Assembly (NCBI GenBank): GCA_902772685.1
Contig: CACYBO010000159.1
Location: forward strand, 1 to 5,462
From: an uncultured Eubacteriales bacterium
GTDB lineage: Bacteria > Bacillota > Clostridia > Peptostreptococcales > Anaerovoracaceae
Direction: 5' to 3'
DNA: 5,462 nucleotides
The notes beneath the pieces are model-generated. The model was given only the letters and a program-made list of their open reading frames with translations. It ran no database searches and was not told the DNA's origin. Each line of letters begins with the position of its first letter. The stretch's first letter is position 1. The position numbers and the translations under genes were made by a program. Of this stretch, positions 5,451 through 5,462 are shown piece after piece.

Positions 5451-5455
5451 GGAGG
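5451..5455 (+). promoter_or_regulatory. Ribosome binding site of a gene starting beyond the window
   Basis: GGAGG (5451-5455) is a near-perfect Shine-Dalgarno core followed by seven bases to the window end, so a start codon at or just after 5463 would be well spaced. The internal ATG at 5456 and GTG at 5458 are too close to the core to be used. The gap from the ribU stop is only about 50 bases without a terminator, which suggests one transcript. Confidence 0.5.
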
Positions 5456-5462
5456 ATGTGAT

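Noticed and set aside
1..5462. CRISPR arrays, tRNA or rRNA genes, insertion sequences, phage or conjugative genes
   Set aside because: No regularly spaced repeats, no tRNA-like cloverleaf sequence, no transposase or integrase motifs and no long terminal inverted repeats were seen on either strand.

Overview
The window looks like chromosome from an anaerobic Bacillota, most likely a Clostridia-type gut bacterium. The reasons are a moderate base composition, strong purine-rich ribosome binding sites, sigma-A type promoters, short U-tailed terminators, a RibU-type ECF vitamin transporter and the VKVxAAGNxxY surface-protein repeat typical of Clostridia. No lineage can be fixed from the sequence alone.

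Layout from left to right. (1) Bases 1-297 hold the last 73 codons of an FGGY-family carbohydrate kinase, closed by a clean intrinsic terminator. (2) Bases 321-572 hold the tail of a secreted or surface protein that has no start signal and seems to have lost most of its repeat domain. (3) Bases 591-2683 are a minus-strand two-gene operon: a MATE-family multidrug/cation antiporter followed by a Cof-type HAD phosphatase. The two overlap by 13 bp, and a bidirectional hairpin closes the operon. (4) Bases 2755-3506 hold a promoter, a broken CPBP-family membrane protease gene and its terminator. The protease gene has kept both ends but lost the catalytic centre and the reading frame. (5) Bases 3528-4697 hold a stand-alone eutH-like ethanolamine permease with its own promoter. 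(6) Bases 4694-5411 hold a ribU-like riboflavin ECF S component. It is driven by a perfect-consensus promoter whose -35 box overlaps the eutH stop codon. The leader between them contains what looks like an internally deleted FMN riboswitch with a terminator-like hairpin. (7) The last bases carry a strong ribosome binding site for a gene that probably starts just beyond the window.

No single pathway links the genes. Most are membrane transporters (MATE, EutH, RibU), each in its own transcription unit. The most notable feature is that three neighbouring elements (the surface protein, the CPBP protease and the FMN-type leader) all look as if they have recognisable ends with the middle removed. 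I see no convincing new multi-gene system here. The leader upstream of ribU and the gutted protease gene are the items most worth checking.
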